DNA from: Propionibacteriaceae bacterium
GTDB taxonomy: Bacteria > Actinomycetota > Actinomycetes > Propionibacteriales > Propionibacteriaceae
Direction of reading: 5' to 3'
Length of the DNA: 64,000 nucleotides
Assembly (NCBI GenBank): GCA_030537675.1
Contig: JAUNVL010000005.1
Span: forward strand, 1 to 64,000
Position 1 is the first letter of the stretch; each line of letters begins with the position of its first letter. A model generated the notes under the pieces. It ran no database searches. It worked only from the letters and a program-made list of their open reading frames with translations, and had not been told where the DNA came from. The translations under genes were made by a program, and so were the position numbers. Positions 34,952 through 44,354 of this stretch are shown piece by piece.

Positions 34952-35972
34952 TCTCCACCCAGCGCTCCAGCGTGTCAGCAGTGGCACCCGAGTCCAGTGC
35001 CGCTTCGACGTCGAGCTTGGTCTCCTGCATCTGCTCGGCCAGCGGTACCACGACGCTGACTCCTCGGTACGCCAGGAGTGCGGCGGCTGCGTTCAGGACC
35101 ACGATGTCGCGGATGGGCCCCTTCTTGCCCGCCACCATGTCCCGCACCGCGGCAGCGTTGTGTATCGCGTCCCCACCTGTGAGGTCCGAGGGCGACGCGG
35201 GATGCAGCCCCAGGTCCCGCGGGTCGAGGGTGGTGCGGTGCACACGTGCGTCGGAGACGATCCACACGTCGGAGGACGATGTGGTGGTGAGTTCATCGAG
35301 GCCGTCGAAACCCCGGAAGACCATGCCCCGGACGCCACGGCTGGCGAGCACGCGTGCCACCAGGGGCGCAATGTCGTCGTTGGCCACCCCGAGCGCCATC
35401 GCGTGCGGTTGAGCCGGGTTGGACAGCGGCCCCAAGAAGTTGAACGTGGTCTGGATCGCGAGTTGCTTGCGCACTCCCCCCACGTATTTCATCGCCGGGT
35501 GGTACATCTGCGCGAACAGGAACACGATGCCTGTTTCGTCCAGCACCTCGGCCTGCCGCTCCGGTGCGAGTGAGATGTTGACTCCGAGCGCCTCCAGCGT
35601 GTCCGCCGTCCCCGCCATGGATGAGGCTGCCCGGCTGCCATGCTTGACCACCTTGGCCCCTGCGGAAGCTGCCACCAGCGCGGCCATGGTGGAAATGTTG
35701 ACGGTGTTCGCGCGATCCCCGCCCGTGCCGACGACGTCGACGGCTTCCTGTTGCAGCGCGATGGGCAGCGCATTGCTGAGCATGGCATTGGACAGACCGA
35801 CGATCTCGTCCTCGGTCTCGCCCTTGGCCCGCAGTGCAATCAACAAGGCCGCGAGGTGCACCTCGCTGGCGCGTCCGGCGAAGATCTCATTGAGAGCCCA
35901 CTCGGCGGCCTCTGCCTCCAGCCCCTCCCGGCGCACGAGACCCGTCAGGATTTCTGGCCAGGAATAGCTCAC
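34938..35972 (-). CDS. trpD: Anthranilate phosphoribosyltransferase
   Basis: 344 residues; adds phosphoribose to anthranilate in tryptophan synthesis. The PRPP-binding loop is VVGTGGDRANTVNIST, followed by KHGSRAASSMAGTADTLEAL and FLGPLSNPA. The GTG start overlaps the stop of the receiver-domain gene (GTGA). It stands alone, away from other trp genes, next to the cytochrome oxidase genes, the same placement as Rv2192c. Confidence 0.95.
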   Translation of the reverse strand: MSYSWPEILTGLVRREGLEAEAAEWALNEIFAGRASEVHLAALLIALRAKGETEDEIVGLSNAMLSNALPIALQQEAVDVVGTGGDRANTVNISTMAALVAASAGAKVVKHGSRAASSMAGTADTLEALGVNISLAPERQAEVLDETGIVFLFAQMYHPAMKYVGGVRKQLAIQTTFNFLGPLSNPAQPHAMALGVANDDIAPLVARVLASRGVRGMVFRGFDGLDELTTTSSSDVWIVSDARVHRTTLDPRDLGLHPASPSDLTGGDAIHNAAAVRDMVAGKKGPIRDIVVLNAAAALLAYRGVSVVVPLAEQMQETKLDVEAALDSGATADTLERWVEITNR

Positions 35973-36379
35973 GGGGCGGTGACCGCGCGGCGCAGCAGGC
36001 CTGCCACCTGCTCCGGGAGTTGCAGCGGGTCCACCGGGTAGGGGGAGATCGCTTCGGCGCGGGACCAGGTGGCCAGCCAGGCGTCAGCCACCCGTGCCAC
36101 CAGCAGCAGCACTGGCGGGCAGTTCGCGTACTCATCCTTGATCTGGTAGGCCAGACCCATGCCGCCGTGCGGCTGGGCTTCGGCGTCCATGATGACCAGG
36201 TCGTAGTCGGAGTTGGCGTCCAGCGTCCTCAACAACGCCGGCCCGGTGGCGACTTCGAACAGTTCGATCTCCGGGAGGTCGCTGGCCACCTTGCGGCCGA
36301 GCGTCAGGCGAATTTCGTCGCGTACCGTGCGGTCGTCGGAGAACAGGAGGATCCGGAGGCGGTCCGCTGCGTCTGTCAT
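35969..36379 (-). CDS. Stand-alone receiver-domain-like protein
   Basis: 136 residues: a CheY-like fold with acidic residues near the N-terminus (LLFSDDRTVRDEI) and a candidate phosphoacceptor Asp in DLVIMDAEAQPHGG. The C-terminus has PYPVDP in place of the usual Lys-Pro switch, so phosphorylation may be lost. There is no output domain and no adjacent kinase. It is coupled on both sides: ATGA with ctaG and GTGA with trpD. Its role is unknown; context suggests a link to oxidase assembly or tryptophan supply. Confidence 0.75.
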   Translation of the reverse strand: MTDAADRLRILLFSDDRTVRDEIRLTLGRKVASDLPEIELFEVATGPALLRTLDANSDYDLVIMDAEAQPHGGMGLAYQIKDEYANCPPVLLLVARVADAWLATWSRAEAISPYPVDPLQLPEQVAGLLRRAVTAP

Positions 36380-37404
36380 TGGTGTTCCTCGTCCCCGACG
36401 GTGTCGGCGTCGGTGGTGGCTGGGGCTTGCCGTCGTTGTGCATCGTATCCAACAGCGCCGCCCTCGGCCATGGCGGCCCGCTTGGCGGCGAGTGCGTCCT
36501 GCCGATCCATGGCCCTGTCGACGCGTTTGGACTCGCGTTTGGAGTCGCCCACCCATTGGATGAAGATCGTGATCATCGCCGCGAACATCGTGATGTCGCC
36601 GGTGGCCCACATCAGTCCGCCGGCCAGGGTCTGGTCCTCCAGCGGACTCGGTCCCCACGTCCGGCCGAAGGCCAGATACCAGTCCTCGGCGATCAGCCGT
36701 GTGGACCCCATGATCGTGACGCCGAGGAAGGCGTGGAACGGCATGGTGAGGAGGAAGAGGATGAAGCGGATCGGGTACGGGATGTTGAGGGGAACCGGGT
36801 CCACGCCCAGCAGCGGGAAGAAGAACATGCATCCCACCACCACCATGTAGACGTGCAGGAAGTCGTGGGCCGCGTTGCTGTTCAGCGTCAGGTTGTACCA
36901 GCCGGTCAGGTAGAGCGCGAAGGGGCTGGCGATCATCAGGAACGTGGTCAGTGGCGGGAAGAGCATGATCTTGCCGAACATGGAATGCAGCACCGCGAGC
37001 AGCCACTTGCGTGGCTTCTTCGGCAGGGTGCGCAGCGCGAGCGTCACCGGGGCACCCGCCACCAGGAATACGGGCGCGATCATGTTGAGCAGCATGTGCT
37101 GCAGCATGTGGAGCCAGAACAGCACCGTGTCGTAGGTCCCGAGGAAGCTGAACAGTGCGAAGGACAGGCTCCCGAGGCCGAAGCCCACGAAGTACACGGT
37201 CCGCAGCACGGGCCACTTGTCCCCGCGCTTGTGCAGCAGGTGCACCGCGTACAGGTACAGGCCCCCCGTCAGGAGAATCATGATGAGAGGCAGCGGTTCG
37301 AAGCTCCAGGCCGTGAAGTATCGCCATCCCTCGAGAGGGATGATGTTGTCGCCGGGATCTGCGTGGAGAGGCAGAAATCCGGTCATGGGGAAGCGGCCGA
37401 GCAT
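36376..37404 (-). CDS. ctaG: Cytochrome c oxidase assembly protein, CtaG/Caa3 family
   Basis: 342-residue membrane protein of the caa3_CtaG family with about seven helices and conserved His in HMLQHMLLNMIAP and DFLHVYMVVVG. Family members help insert copper or assemble the aa3 oxidase. The start at 37404 (MLGRFPMTGF) is preferred because CATAAT ends exactly 6 nt upstream, the leaderless pattern; in-frame ATGs at 37422 and 37440 are less likely. A charged C-terminal tail is present. It is divergent from ctaE. Confidence 0.88.
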   Translation of the reverse strand: MLGRFPMTGFLPLHADPGDNIIPLEGWRYFTAWSFEPLPLIMILLTGGLYLYAVHLLHKRGDKWPVLRTVYFVGFGLGSLSFALFSFLGTYDTVLFWLHMLQHMLLNMIAPVFLVAGAPVTLALRTLPKKPRKWLLAVLHSMFGKIMLFPPLTTFLMIASPFALYLTGWYNLTLNSNAAHDFLHVYMVVVGCMFFFPLLGVDPVPLNIPYPIRFILFLLTMPFHAFLGVTIMGSTRLIAEDWYLAFGRTWGPSPLEDQTLAGGLMWATGDITMFAAMITIFIQWVGDSKRESKRVDRAMDRQDALAAKRAAMAEGGAVGYDAQRRQAPATTDADTVGDEEHQ

Positions 37405-37410
37405 GGGCGC

Positions 37411-37416
37411 ATTATG
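37411..37416 (-). promoter_or_regulatory. -10 element CATAAT for ctaG, leaderless type
   Basis: CATAAT on the minus strand, 6 nt before the ctaG ATG; decides the start choice. Confidence 0.5.
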
Positions 37417-37466
37417 CCTCATCCCGATCAGGAGTCGCATCCGGGGTCACCCAAGTACGCGACAGG

Positions 37467-37497
37467 TTGTACCGAAACCGAAAAGACCGGGCATACT
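37467..37497 (+). promoter_or_regulatory. Promoter of the ctaE-qcrCAB operon
   Basis: TTGTAC (37467-37472), 19-bp spacer, CATACT (37492-37497). The GTG of ctaE follows 6 nt later, so transcription should begin at or within the start codon. No Shine-Dalgarno is present. Confidence 0.6.
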
Positions 37498-37503
37498 GGT
37501 CGG

Positions 37504-38208
37504 GTGACGAGCCAATCTGATTCCCTGATCGCGCAGGACGCACTGCCGAGCGGTGCCATACATGCTGTCTCCTCGGCCCGGCTGAACAAGCCCACTGGCC
37601 GCCCAGACACAGTCGCCGTGGGCACCATCGTGTGGCTGGCGAGCGAACTCATGTTCTTCGCCGCCCTGTTCGCGGCGTATTTCTGGATCCGCAACGCCAC
37701 CAACGAACAGGCGGCAGCCGCTGGCACCGTCTCGTTGTGGGACAGCAGTACCCAGCACTTGGACGTCACCTTCGCCAGTATCAACACGGCGATTCTGGTG
37801 ACGTCGTCCATCACGTGCCAGCTCGCGGCCAATGCTGCCGAGCGCGGACGCGTGACGGGGTCGTGGCTGAATCCGCTGAAGTGGGGGCTGCGCGAGGGCT
37901 TCATCGCGACGTTCATCCTGGGTTCGCTGTTCATCGGCGGCCAGGTGTGGGAGTACTTCACCCTGTTCGGCGAGGGATTCGTGGTCTCCACGGATCCGTA
38001 CTGGTCGGCATTCTTCCTTGCCACCGGCTTCCACGGACTGCACGTCATCGGTGGTCTCGTCGCCTTCCTGTTCGTGCTGGCCCGGTCCTACATGACAAGA
38101 ACCCACACCCATGAACAGACCGTGACCGCCCACGTCGTGAGCTACTACTGGCACTTCGTGGACGTCGTCTGGATCATCCTCTTCGGCGTCATCTACTTCC
38201 TCCGCTGA
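37504..38208 (+). CDS. ctaE: Cytochrome c oxidase subunit III
   Basis: 234-residue membrane protein of the aa3 oxidase with five to seven helices. Conserved features are WLASELMFFAALFAAYFWIR, the Glu/His region FLATGFHGLHVIGG and the terminal SYYWHFVDVVWIILF. It is the first gene of the ctaE-qcrC-qcrA-qcrB operon encoding part of the bc1-aa3 supercomplex in the cytoplasmic membrane. GTG start from the -10 geometry. Confidence 0.95.
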   Translation: MTSQSDSLIAQDALPSGAIHAVSSARLNKPTGRPDTVAVGTIVWLASELMFFAALFAAYFWIRNATNEQAAAAGTVSLWDSSTQHLDVTFASINTAILVTSSITCQLAANAAERGRVTGSWLNPLKWGLREGFIATFILGSLFIGGQVWEYFTLFGEGFVVSTDPYWSAFFLATGFHGLHVIGGLVAFLFVLARSYMTRTHTHEQTVTAHVVSYYWHFVDVVWIILFGVIYFLR

Positions 38209-38234
38209 GCCTGACACCCACCAGGAGTCCCCAC

Positions 38235-39035
38235 ATGAACTTTCTTTCGAAGCGACGCCGTCACGCTGCTGCGCGCCCGCTGCTCCTCCTCGTGGCACTG
38301 CTCATGGTGGGAGTCGGCTACTCCGTCGTCTCCCCACAGCAGACCTCCGCGGACACCGAGATGAGCCAGCAGGTGGAGGAGGGCAAGGCGCTCTTCAACG
38401 TCACCTGCTCCTCCTGCCACGGCCTCAACGGCGAGGGCACCACGCAGGGCCCGAGCCTCATCGGCGTCGGCACTGCATCGGTGAACTTCCAGGTGGCCAC
38501 GGGACGCATGCCCGCCGCCCGCCCCGAAGCACAGATTCCCGCCCGGACACCTCTCTACTCCGACGCGCAGGTGGACGCACTGGCGGCCTACATCTCCACG
38601 TGGGGTGCCGGCGTTGACGTGCCGAAGGAGTCGCAGTACTCCCCCGAGGGACTCTCCGCCGAGGAGATCGCCCGAGGTGGCGCCCTCTTCCGGGCCAACT
38701 GCTCGGCATGTCACGGCATCATCGGCAACGGTGGCGCCCTGCCGGACGGCAAGTACGCCCCCTCCCTGGTCGAAACGCCCAACATCCACATCTGGCAGGC
38801 CATGCGGACCGGTCCGCAGCAGATGCCCGTGTTCTCCAAGGATGTCATCACCGACGACGACGCTCGCGAAGTCATCGGCTACCTCAACAAGGCCCACGCG
38901 CAGCCCACCTTCGGTGGACTGGGCATGGGTGAGAACGGCCCGGTCTCCGAAGGCTTCTGGGTGTTCATCTTCGGCATCGGCGGGCTCGCCGTGATCGCCA
39001 CCTGGATCGCCAAGAAGGGGGCACGAGCCCGATGA
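38235..39035 (+). CDS. qcrC: Diheme cytochrome c subunit of the bc1 complex
   Basis: 266 residues. An N-terminal membrane anchor is followed by two cytochrome c domains with heme motifs CSSCH and CSACH and by a C-terminal helix (FWVFIFGIGGLAVIATWIAKK). In actinobacteria this fused diheme cytochrome replaces soluble cytochrome c and hands electrons straight to CtaC. It lies 26 nt after ctaE and its stop overlaps the qcrA ATG (ATGA). Confidence 0.96.
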   Translation: MNFLSKRRRHAAARPLLLLVALLMVGVGYSVVSPQQTSADTEMSQQVEEGKALFNVTCSSCHGLNGEGTTQGPSLIGVGTASVNFQVATGRMPAARPEAQIPARTPLYSDAQVDALAAYISTWGAGVDVPKESQYSPEGLSAEEIARGGALFRANCSACHGIIGNGGALPDGKYAPSLVETPNIHIWQAMRTGPQQMPVFSKDVITDDDAREVIGYLNKAHAQPTFGGLGMGENGPVSEGFWVFIFGIGGLAVIATWIAKKGARAR

Positions 39036-40096
39036 GTCAAGACAACCTTCCCGTCCTGGACCCCGGTCTCGGTCAGCCCGTGGCCAACCCGGGCCTCGAG
39101 GAACATGTCGAGCGTTTCACCGACGTCGACGAGGCTGCAGGCAACCGCGCCTATGCAGCAATCGTGGGCATGCTGGCCGCCGTCCCGGTGCTTGCCATCC
39201 TGTTCGTGGTGATCTACTTCGCCGTGCCCCGTGAGACCTACATCGTGTTCGGTCCCATCAATGCCAACGCACAGAACGTCGGCTTCGGCGTCACCGCCGG
39301 ACTCGCGGTGCTCCTCATCGGTCTGGCCTGCGTCCAGTGGGCCCGCGTCATCATGACGGATGCCGAGAGCATCGACTACCGCCACAGCGCCGGCTCACCG
39401 CCGGAGGCTCGCGCGGAACTCGCGCAGCAGTTCTCCGAGGGCGTGGACCAGTCCCGTTTCGGACGCCGCAAGCTCATCGGTGGAGCACTGGCCGGCGCAC
39501 TGGGCTTCACGCTCGTTCCCGCTGTCGTGCTGTTCGCCGACATGGGGCCCTGGCCGACGCGCTCCAAGCGCGAAGAGACCATCGAGCGCACCATCTGGGC
39601 CGAGGGTGTACTGGTCGTCAATGACGTCACCTTCAAGCCGATCAAGCCGTCCGACGTCGAGATCGGCCAGCTGATCAACGCCCAGCCGGAGACCCTGCTG
39701 GACTACCACGGTGCCGAGCAGGCCATCGAGAAGGCGAAGTGCTCGCTCATCGTCGTCCGCATGGACCCTGCCTCCATCAAGATCCCGGACTCGCGTCGGG
39801 ACTGGCAGGTGGGTGGAATTCTGGCCTACTCCAAGATCTGCACGCACGTCGGCTGCCCCATCAGCCTGTGGGAGCGTCAGACACACAATCTTCTCTGCCC
39901 CTGTCACCAGTCGATGTTCGATCTTTCCGACTCCGGAATCGTCGTTTTCGGCCCCGCCGCACGCTCGCTGCCGCAGTTGCCCATCCGGGTAAACTCTGAT
40001 GGTTACCTGGTGGCACAGAGCGATTTCACGGTGCCGGTGGGTCCCAGCTACTTCGAACGCGATTCGCGAGTCGACTTCAAGAAGGGTGACGCATGA
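39032..40096 (+). CDS. qcrA: Rieske iron-sulfur subunit of the bc1 complex
   Basis: 354 residues, long as in other actinobacteria. Three N-terminal membrane helices replace the usual single anchor. The Rieske cluster ligands are in CTHVGCP and CPCHQS, with the 2Fe-2S held by two Cys and two His. It receives the first electron from menaquinol. It is translationally coupled at both ends to qcrC and qcrB. Confidence 0.96.
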   Translation: MSQDNLPVLDPGLGQPVANPGLEEHVERFTDVDEAAGNRAYAAIVGMLAAVPVLAILFVVIYFAVPRETYIVFGPINANAQNVGFGVTAGLAVLLIGLACVQWARVIMTDAESIDYRHSAGSPPEARAELAQQFSEGVDQSRFGRRKLIGGALAGALGFTLVPAVVLFADMGPWPTRSKREETIERTIWAEGVLVVNDVTFKPIKPSDVEIGQLINAQPETLLDYHGAEQAIEKAKCSLIVVRMDPASIKIPDSRRDWQVGGILAYSKICTHVGCPISLWERQTHNLLCPCHQSMFDLSDSGIVVFGPAARSLPQLPIRVNSDGYLVAQSDFTVPVGPSYFERDSRVDFKKGDA

Positions 40097-41811
40097 TGGC
40101 AAAGCCGACGATCATCACCGAAACTTCCCCCGCCCTGGAGGCCGAGGAAGCCCCCACCGATCCCAAGTCGATGCCCGGTGCGGGTGCGCTGGGGTGGGCA
40201 GATGACCGTCTTGGCCTCGCCAAGCTGGGTCGGGCCAATCTCCGCAAGGTGTTCCCCGACCACTGGTCGTTCCTGCTGGGCGAGATCGCCCTGTACTCCT
40301 TCATCATCCTGTTGCTGACCGGGGTGTTCCTCACCATCTGGTACAAGCCGTCGATGGCAGAACTCGAGTACGCCGGGTCCTACCAGCTCATGAAGGGCAT
40401 CCCGATGTCGGAGGCGCTGTCCTCCACGTTGCACATCTCCTTCGACGTCCGCGGCGGCCTCCTGGTTCGACAGATCCACCACTGGGCAGCGCTGCTGTTC
40501 GTCGCGGCTGCCTTCGTGCACATGCTGCGCGTGTTCTTCACCGGCGCATTCCGCAAGCCCCGCGAGGTCAACTGGCTCATCGGCGTCGGCCTGCTGTCGA
40601 TGTCGCTGATCGCCGGCTTCGCCGGATACTCCCTCCCGGATGACCTGCTGTCCGGAACGGGCCTGCGCTTCGTGGACGGTCTCATCCGCTCGATCCCGAT
40701 CATCGGTACCTGGGCGGAGTTCTTCGTCTTCGGTGGCGAGTTCCCCGGCGACATCGTCATCCCCCGCCTCTACATGGTCCACATCCTGCTGGTCCCCGGC
40801 CTGCTGCTCGGCTTGATCTCGGCACACCTGGCGCTCGTGGTCTACCACAAGCACACCCAGTACCCCGGCCCCGGCCGCACCGAGAACAACGTGGTGGGCT
40901 ACCCGCTGTTCCCCGTCTACATGGCGAAGGCCGGTGGTTTCTTCTTCATCGTCTTCGGCGTCCTGGTCCTCATGGGTGGCCTGTTCCAGATCAACCCGGT
41001 CTGGCTGTACGGCCCCTACGATCCGTCCAAGATCACGGCCGGGTCCCAACCCGACTGGTACATGGGCTTCGTCGAGGGTGCCATCCGGATCATTCCGAAC
41101 TGGGAGAGCCACATCCTCGGCACCACCTGGTCCTGGAACGTGTTCGTTCCCGGACTCGGCATGATGGGTCTGCTGTTCGGCCTGCTCGCAGCATGGCCGT
41201 TCGTGGAAGCATGGCTGACCGGCGACAAGAGGGAGCACCACGTGCTCGACCGTCCCCGCAACGCACCCACCCGCACCGCCCTGGGCGTGGCTGGCATCGT
41301 CGCGTTCTCCCTGTTCATGATCGGTGGCGGCAACGACATCATCGCGACCCGGTTCCACCTGAGCCTGACGGCCATCACCCTGTTCCTCCGGGCTGCCATC
41401 TTCGTGCTCCCGGTGGTGGCCTTCCTCATCACCCGGCGCGTGTGCATCGGCCTGCAGCGTGCCGACCGTGAGCGCCTGCTGCACGGGTCCGAGTCCGGCG
41501 TCATCAGCCGCGCTCCCGACGGCGGATACTCCGAACCGCACCTGCCGATCAGCCGGGACGAGCAGTTCCTGCTCACCCAGCACCTGCAGCATGCTCCGCT
41601 GGAAATCAGCCCGAGGGCCGACGAGAGCGGCATCAGGATCAAGCAGGAGGTCAAGCCCATGCGGGCACGCCTTTCCCGCTGGTTCCTGCGCCACGACGTG
41701 GTCAAGCCCACCGCCGTCGAGTTGGAAGAAGCAGCATCGCACGGTGCTGTCGAAGGACGAGAACTCGAGGCCGAGGAAATCCGGGCACTCGAGGAATCCT
41801 CCAACCGCTAG
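40093..41811 (+). CDS. qcrB: Cytochrome b subunit of the bc1 complex
   Basis: 572-residue multi-pass subunit with heme-ligand histidines in QIHHWAALLFVAAAFVHML and the second pair in helix 4, plus the PDWYMGF segment near the quinol site (cf. PEW in other bc1). The long polar C-terminal extension (~residues 430-572) is typical of actinobacteria. It oxidises menaquinol. Two adjacent ATGs, 40093 and 40096, are possible; the first overlaps the qcrA stop. A terminator follows. Confidence 0.96.
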   Translation: MMAKPTIITETSPALEAEEAPTDPKSMPGAGALGWADDRLGLAKLGRANLRKVFPDHWSFLLGEIALYSFIILLLTGVFLTIWYKPSMAELEYAGSYQLMKGIPMSEALSSTLHISFDVRGGLLVRQIHHWAALLFVAAAFVHMLRVFFTGAFRKPREVNWLIGVGLLSMSLIAGFAGYSLPDDLLSGTGLRFVDGLIRSIPIIGTWAEFFVFGGEFPGDIVIPRLYMVHILLVPGLLLGLISAHLALVVYHKHTQYPGPGRTENNVVGYPLFPVYMAKAGGFFFIVFGVLVLMGGLFQINPVWLYGPYDPSKITAGSQPDWYMGFVEGAIRIIPNWESHILGTTWSWNVFVPGLGMMGLLFGLLAAWPFVEAWLTGDKREHHVLDRPRNAPTRTALGVAGIVAFSLFMIGGGNDIIATRFHLSLTAITLFLRAAIFVLPVVAFLITRRVCIGLQRADRERLLHGSESGVISRAPDGGYSEPHLPISRDEQFLLTQHLQHAPLEISPRADESGIRIKQEVKPMRARLSRWFLRHDVVKPTAVELEEAASHGAVEGRELEAEEIRALEESSNR

Positions 41812-41823
41812 CCCAGCACACAG

Positions 41824-41862
41824 ACGGCCCGCTCCCTTTCCGGGGGGCGGGCCGTTTGTGTT
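41824..41862 (+). terminator. Terminator of the ctaE-qcrCAB operon
   Basis: ACGGCCCGC (41824-41832) pairs with GCGGGCCGT (41847-41855), followed by TTGTGTT. Confidence 0.85.
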
Positions 41863-41880
41863 GCTGCAACAATGGACCAC

Positions 41881-43338
41881 GTGAGATTCCTGAATGACCG
41901 TCCCGCCCATGACCTGACGTACTCCGACATCTTCATGGTGCCGAGCCGCTCCGACGTCACCTCCAGGCTTGACGTGGACCTGACCTCGACCGACGGTCTC
42001 GCCACCCCGCTCCCCCTCGTCGCGGCCAACATGACCGCGGTGTCAGGCCGCCGAATGGCAGAGACCATGGCGAGGCGCGGCGGACTGGCCGTATTTCCCC
42101 AGGACATCCCCACCGACGTCGTGGCCGCCGCCATCACGAAGGTGAAGGCCGCACATCCCATCTTCGACACGGCCGTCACCGTGGCCCCCACCACCACGCT
42201 GGGCGAGACCCTGGGACTGATCGCGAAGCGTTCCCATGGCGTCGCGGTTGTCCTGGACGGCGGCGCTGTGGTGGGCCTCGTGACCCCCTCCGATGCCGAG
42301 GGGATGGACCGCTTCGCCCAGGCGAAGGACGTCATGAGCACCGACGTGACCACCGTGTCGCCCGATGCCGTGCCGGAGGACGTGTTCACCACGCTGGCCA
42401 GCCACCACCAGAAGATCGCCGTCGCCATCGACGGCAATGGCCACCTGATCGGCGTCATGAGCGCCAAGGGAGCCCTGCGCTCCAAGATCTACTCCCCCGC
42501 CCTCGACCACGAGGGCCGCCTGCGCGCCGGCGTGGCCGTCGGCATCAATGGCGACATCGCAGCAAAGGCACGTGCGGCCCTGGCGGCAGGGGCTGACGTG
42601 ATGGTCATGGACACGGCGCACGGGCACCAGGAGAAGATGATCGTTGCGCTGCGGCACGCTGCCGCGGCCCGTGACGAGTTCGAGCAGCAGACCGGACGGC
42701 GCATCCTGATCGTGGCCGGCAACGTGGTCACGAGCGAGGGTGTGGGCGACCTGGTCGCGGCAGGTGCGGACATCCTGAAGGTGGGCGTCGGCCCGGGCGC
42801 CATGTGCACCACCCGCATGCAGACCGGCGTCGGACGGCCGCAATTCTCCGCCGTGCTCGAATGTGCCGAGGCAGCCAGGGATCTGGGTACTGCCGTGTGG
42901 GCCGACGGCGGTATCCGCCACCCCCGCGACGTCGCCCTCGCGCTGGCGGCCGGCGCCGGGTCCGTGATGATCGGTTCCTGGTTCGCGGGCACCCACGAGT
43001 CCACGGGGGACCATCTCAGCGACCACAAGGGACGCGTCTACAAGGAGTCATTCGGGATGGCCTCCGCGCGCGCCGTGCGTCAGCGCACCCGGGACCACTC
43101 CGCCTTCGAGCGGGCCCGCGCCGCGTTGTTCGAGGAGGGCATCTCCTCCTCCCGGATGTATCTCGACCCGCTACGGCCGGGTGTGGAGGACCTCCTGGAC
43201 TGGATCACCTCGGGTGTCCGCAGTTCCGCCACCTACGCGGGAGCCCGCAACCTGACCGACTTCGCTGAGCGCGCCGTGATCGGCATCCAGTCCGGGTCCG
43301 GGTACGAGGAGGGTCGACCGGTGGACCGCAGCTGGTAG
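41881..43338 (+). CDS. guaB1: GuaB1-type IMP dehydrogenase-related protein (GMP reductase)
   Basis: 485 residues of the IMPDH/GMPR barrel with an inserted tandem CBS pair (~95-205; VMSTDVTTVSPDAVPEDV). The catalytic Cys loop is GVGPGAMCTTRMQTGVG. The length and N-terminus (RFLNDRPAHDLTYSDIFMVP) match the GuaB1 group, shown in mycobacteria to be a GMP reductase regulated through its CBS module. The GTG at 41881 gives the family's usual N-terminus; an ATG 9 nt earlier is also in frame. Confidence 0.85.
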   Translation: MRFLNDRPAHDLTYSDIFMVPSRSDVTSRLDVDLTSTDGLATPLPLVAANMTAVSGRRMAETMARRGGLAVFPQDIPTDVVAAAITKVKAAHPIFDTAVTVAPTTTLGETLGLIAKRSHGVAVVLDGGAVVGLVTPSDAEGMDRFAQAKDVMSTDVTTVSPDAVPEDVFTTLASHHQKIAVAIDGNGHLIGVMSAKGALRSKIYSPALDHEGRLRAGVAVGINGDIAAKARAALAAGADVMVMDTAHGHQEKMIVALRHAAAARDEFEQQTGRRILIVAGNVVTSEGVGDLVAAGADILKVGVGPGAMCTTRMQTGVGRPQFSAVLECAEAARDLGTAVWADGGIRHPRDVALALAAGAGSVMIGSWFAGTHESTGDHLSDHKGRVYKESFGMASARAVRQRTRDHSAFERARAALFEEGISSSRMYLDPLRPGVEDLLDWITSGVRSSATYAGARNLTDFAERAVIGIQSGSGYEEGRPVDRSW

Positions 43339-43472
43339 AAAGCGGCTTCTCCTGCGCTGAGCACAGGACACGAACAGCGACCAGTTCTGCCGCGTGGCCG
43401 ACGTGTTGTGGCTCCCCCGGCTGGCATGGTTGCTTCCAGTGTCAAGGAATCATCCACCACGAGGAGAAGAAG

Positions 43473-44354
43473 ATGCTCCAGGTACGACATCTCACGCGAC
43501 GCTTCGGCGAGCTCGTCGCCGTCGACGACGTCTCCTTCGACGTCCACGGCGGCAAGTTCACCGGGTTCGTCGGAGGCAATGGCGCGGGCAAGACCACCAC
43601 CATGCGAATGATCATGGGGTTGCTGCAACCCGATGCGGGCGAGGTGCGGTGGGAGGGAGACCTGATCACCCCTCGTGTGCGTGCGCAGTTCGGATACATG
43701 CCGGAAGAACGCGGCCTCTACCCGAAGCAGCCCGTACGCAGTCAACTGGTCTACCTCGGCGAGTTGCATGGCATGCCCGCCAAGGAGGCACGCGCCGCCG
43801 CCGACGCACTCATGCAACGCTTCGGTCTCGGCGAGCGCACCAAGGACAAGCTGGAGACGCTCTCGCTGGGCAACCAGCAGCGCGTCCAGATCGCGGCCGC
43901 GGTCATCGCCTCGCCCATGGGCCTGATCCTCGACGAGCCGTTCAACGGTCTCGACCCTGATGCCGTGGACGAGATGTTCACCATCCTCAGCGAATTCACC
44001 CGGCGGCAGGTGCCGATTCTGTTCTCCTCCCACCAGCTGGACCTGGTGGAGCGGCTGTGCGACGACATCGTCATCCTCGCCAAGGGCAGGGTCGTCGCCG
44101 ACGGGCCGGTGGATGAGCTGCGCAGGGCGGGTGAGACGCACCATCGCATCCTCACCGAGGCGGACCTTGGCTGGCTTCGGAGCCACCCAGGCGTCCAGAT
44201 ACTCGACTTTGACGGCGTCGAGGCGTCCGTCGTCTTCTCTGACGTGTCGGTGGAGCAGGCAGTGCTCAGGGAAGCGCTCCAGCGCGGCCCCGTCCGCGCC
44301 TTCGGCCCCGTCGTCCGCCCACTCAGCGACATCTACCGGGAGATCACACGATGA
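43473..44354 (+). CDS. ABC exporter ATP-binding protein (NatA-like)
   Basis: 293 residues. Walker A is GGNGAGKTTTM (~34-44), the signature is LSLGNQQR (LSxGxxQ form), and Walker B is GLILDEPFNGLDP, followed by the H-loop SSHQLDLVE. The C-terminal ~80-residue extension is common to ATPases serving ABC-2 permeases. GAGGAG lies 6 nt before the ATG. Its stop overlaps the permease start, so the two make one exporter of unknown substrate. Confidence 0.9.
   Translation: MLQVRHLTRRFGELVAVDDVSFDVHGGKFTGFVGGNGAGKTTTMRMIMGLLQPDAGEVRWEGDLITPRVRAQFGYMPEERGLYPKQPVRSQLVYLGELHGMPAKEARAAADALMQRFGLGERTKDKLETLSLGNQQRVQIAAAVIASPMGLILDEPFNGLDPDAVDEMFTILSEFTRRQVPILFSSHQLDLVERLCDDIVILAKGRVVADGPVDELRRAGETHHRILTEADLGWLRSHPGVQILDFDGVEASVVFSDVSVEQAVLREALQRGPVRAFGPVVRPLSDIYREITR

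Noticed and set aside
36379..38208. 609-codon plus-strand frame ending at the ctaE stop
   Set aside because: Only the part from 37504 is ctaE; the rest is antisense to ctaG.
40048..41910. 620-codon minus-strand frame
   Set aside because: Antisense shadow of qcrB; composition is acidic/His-rich with no recognisable domain.
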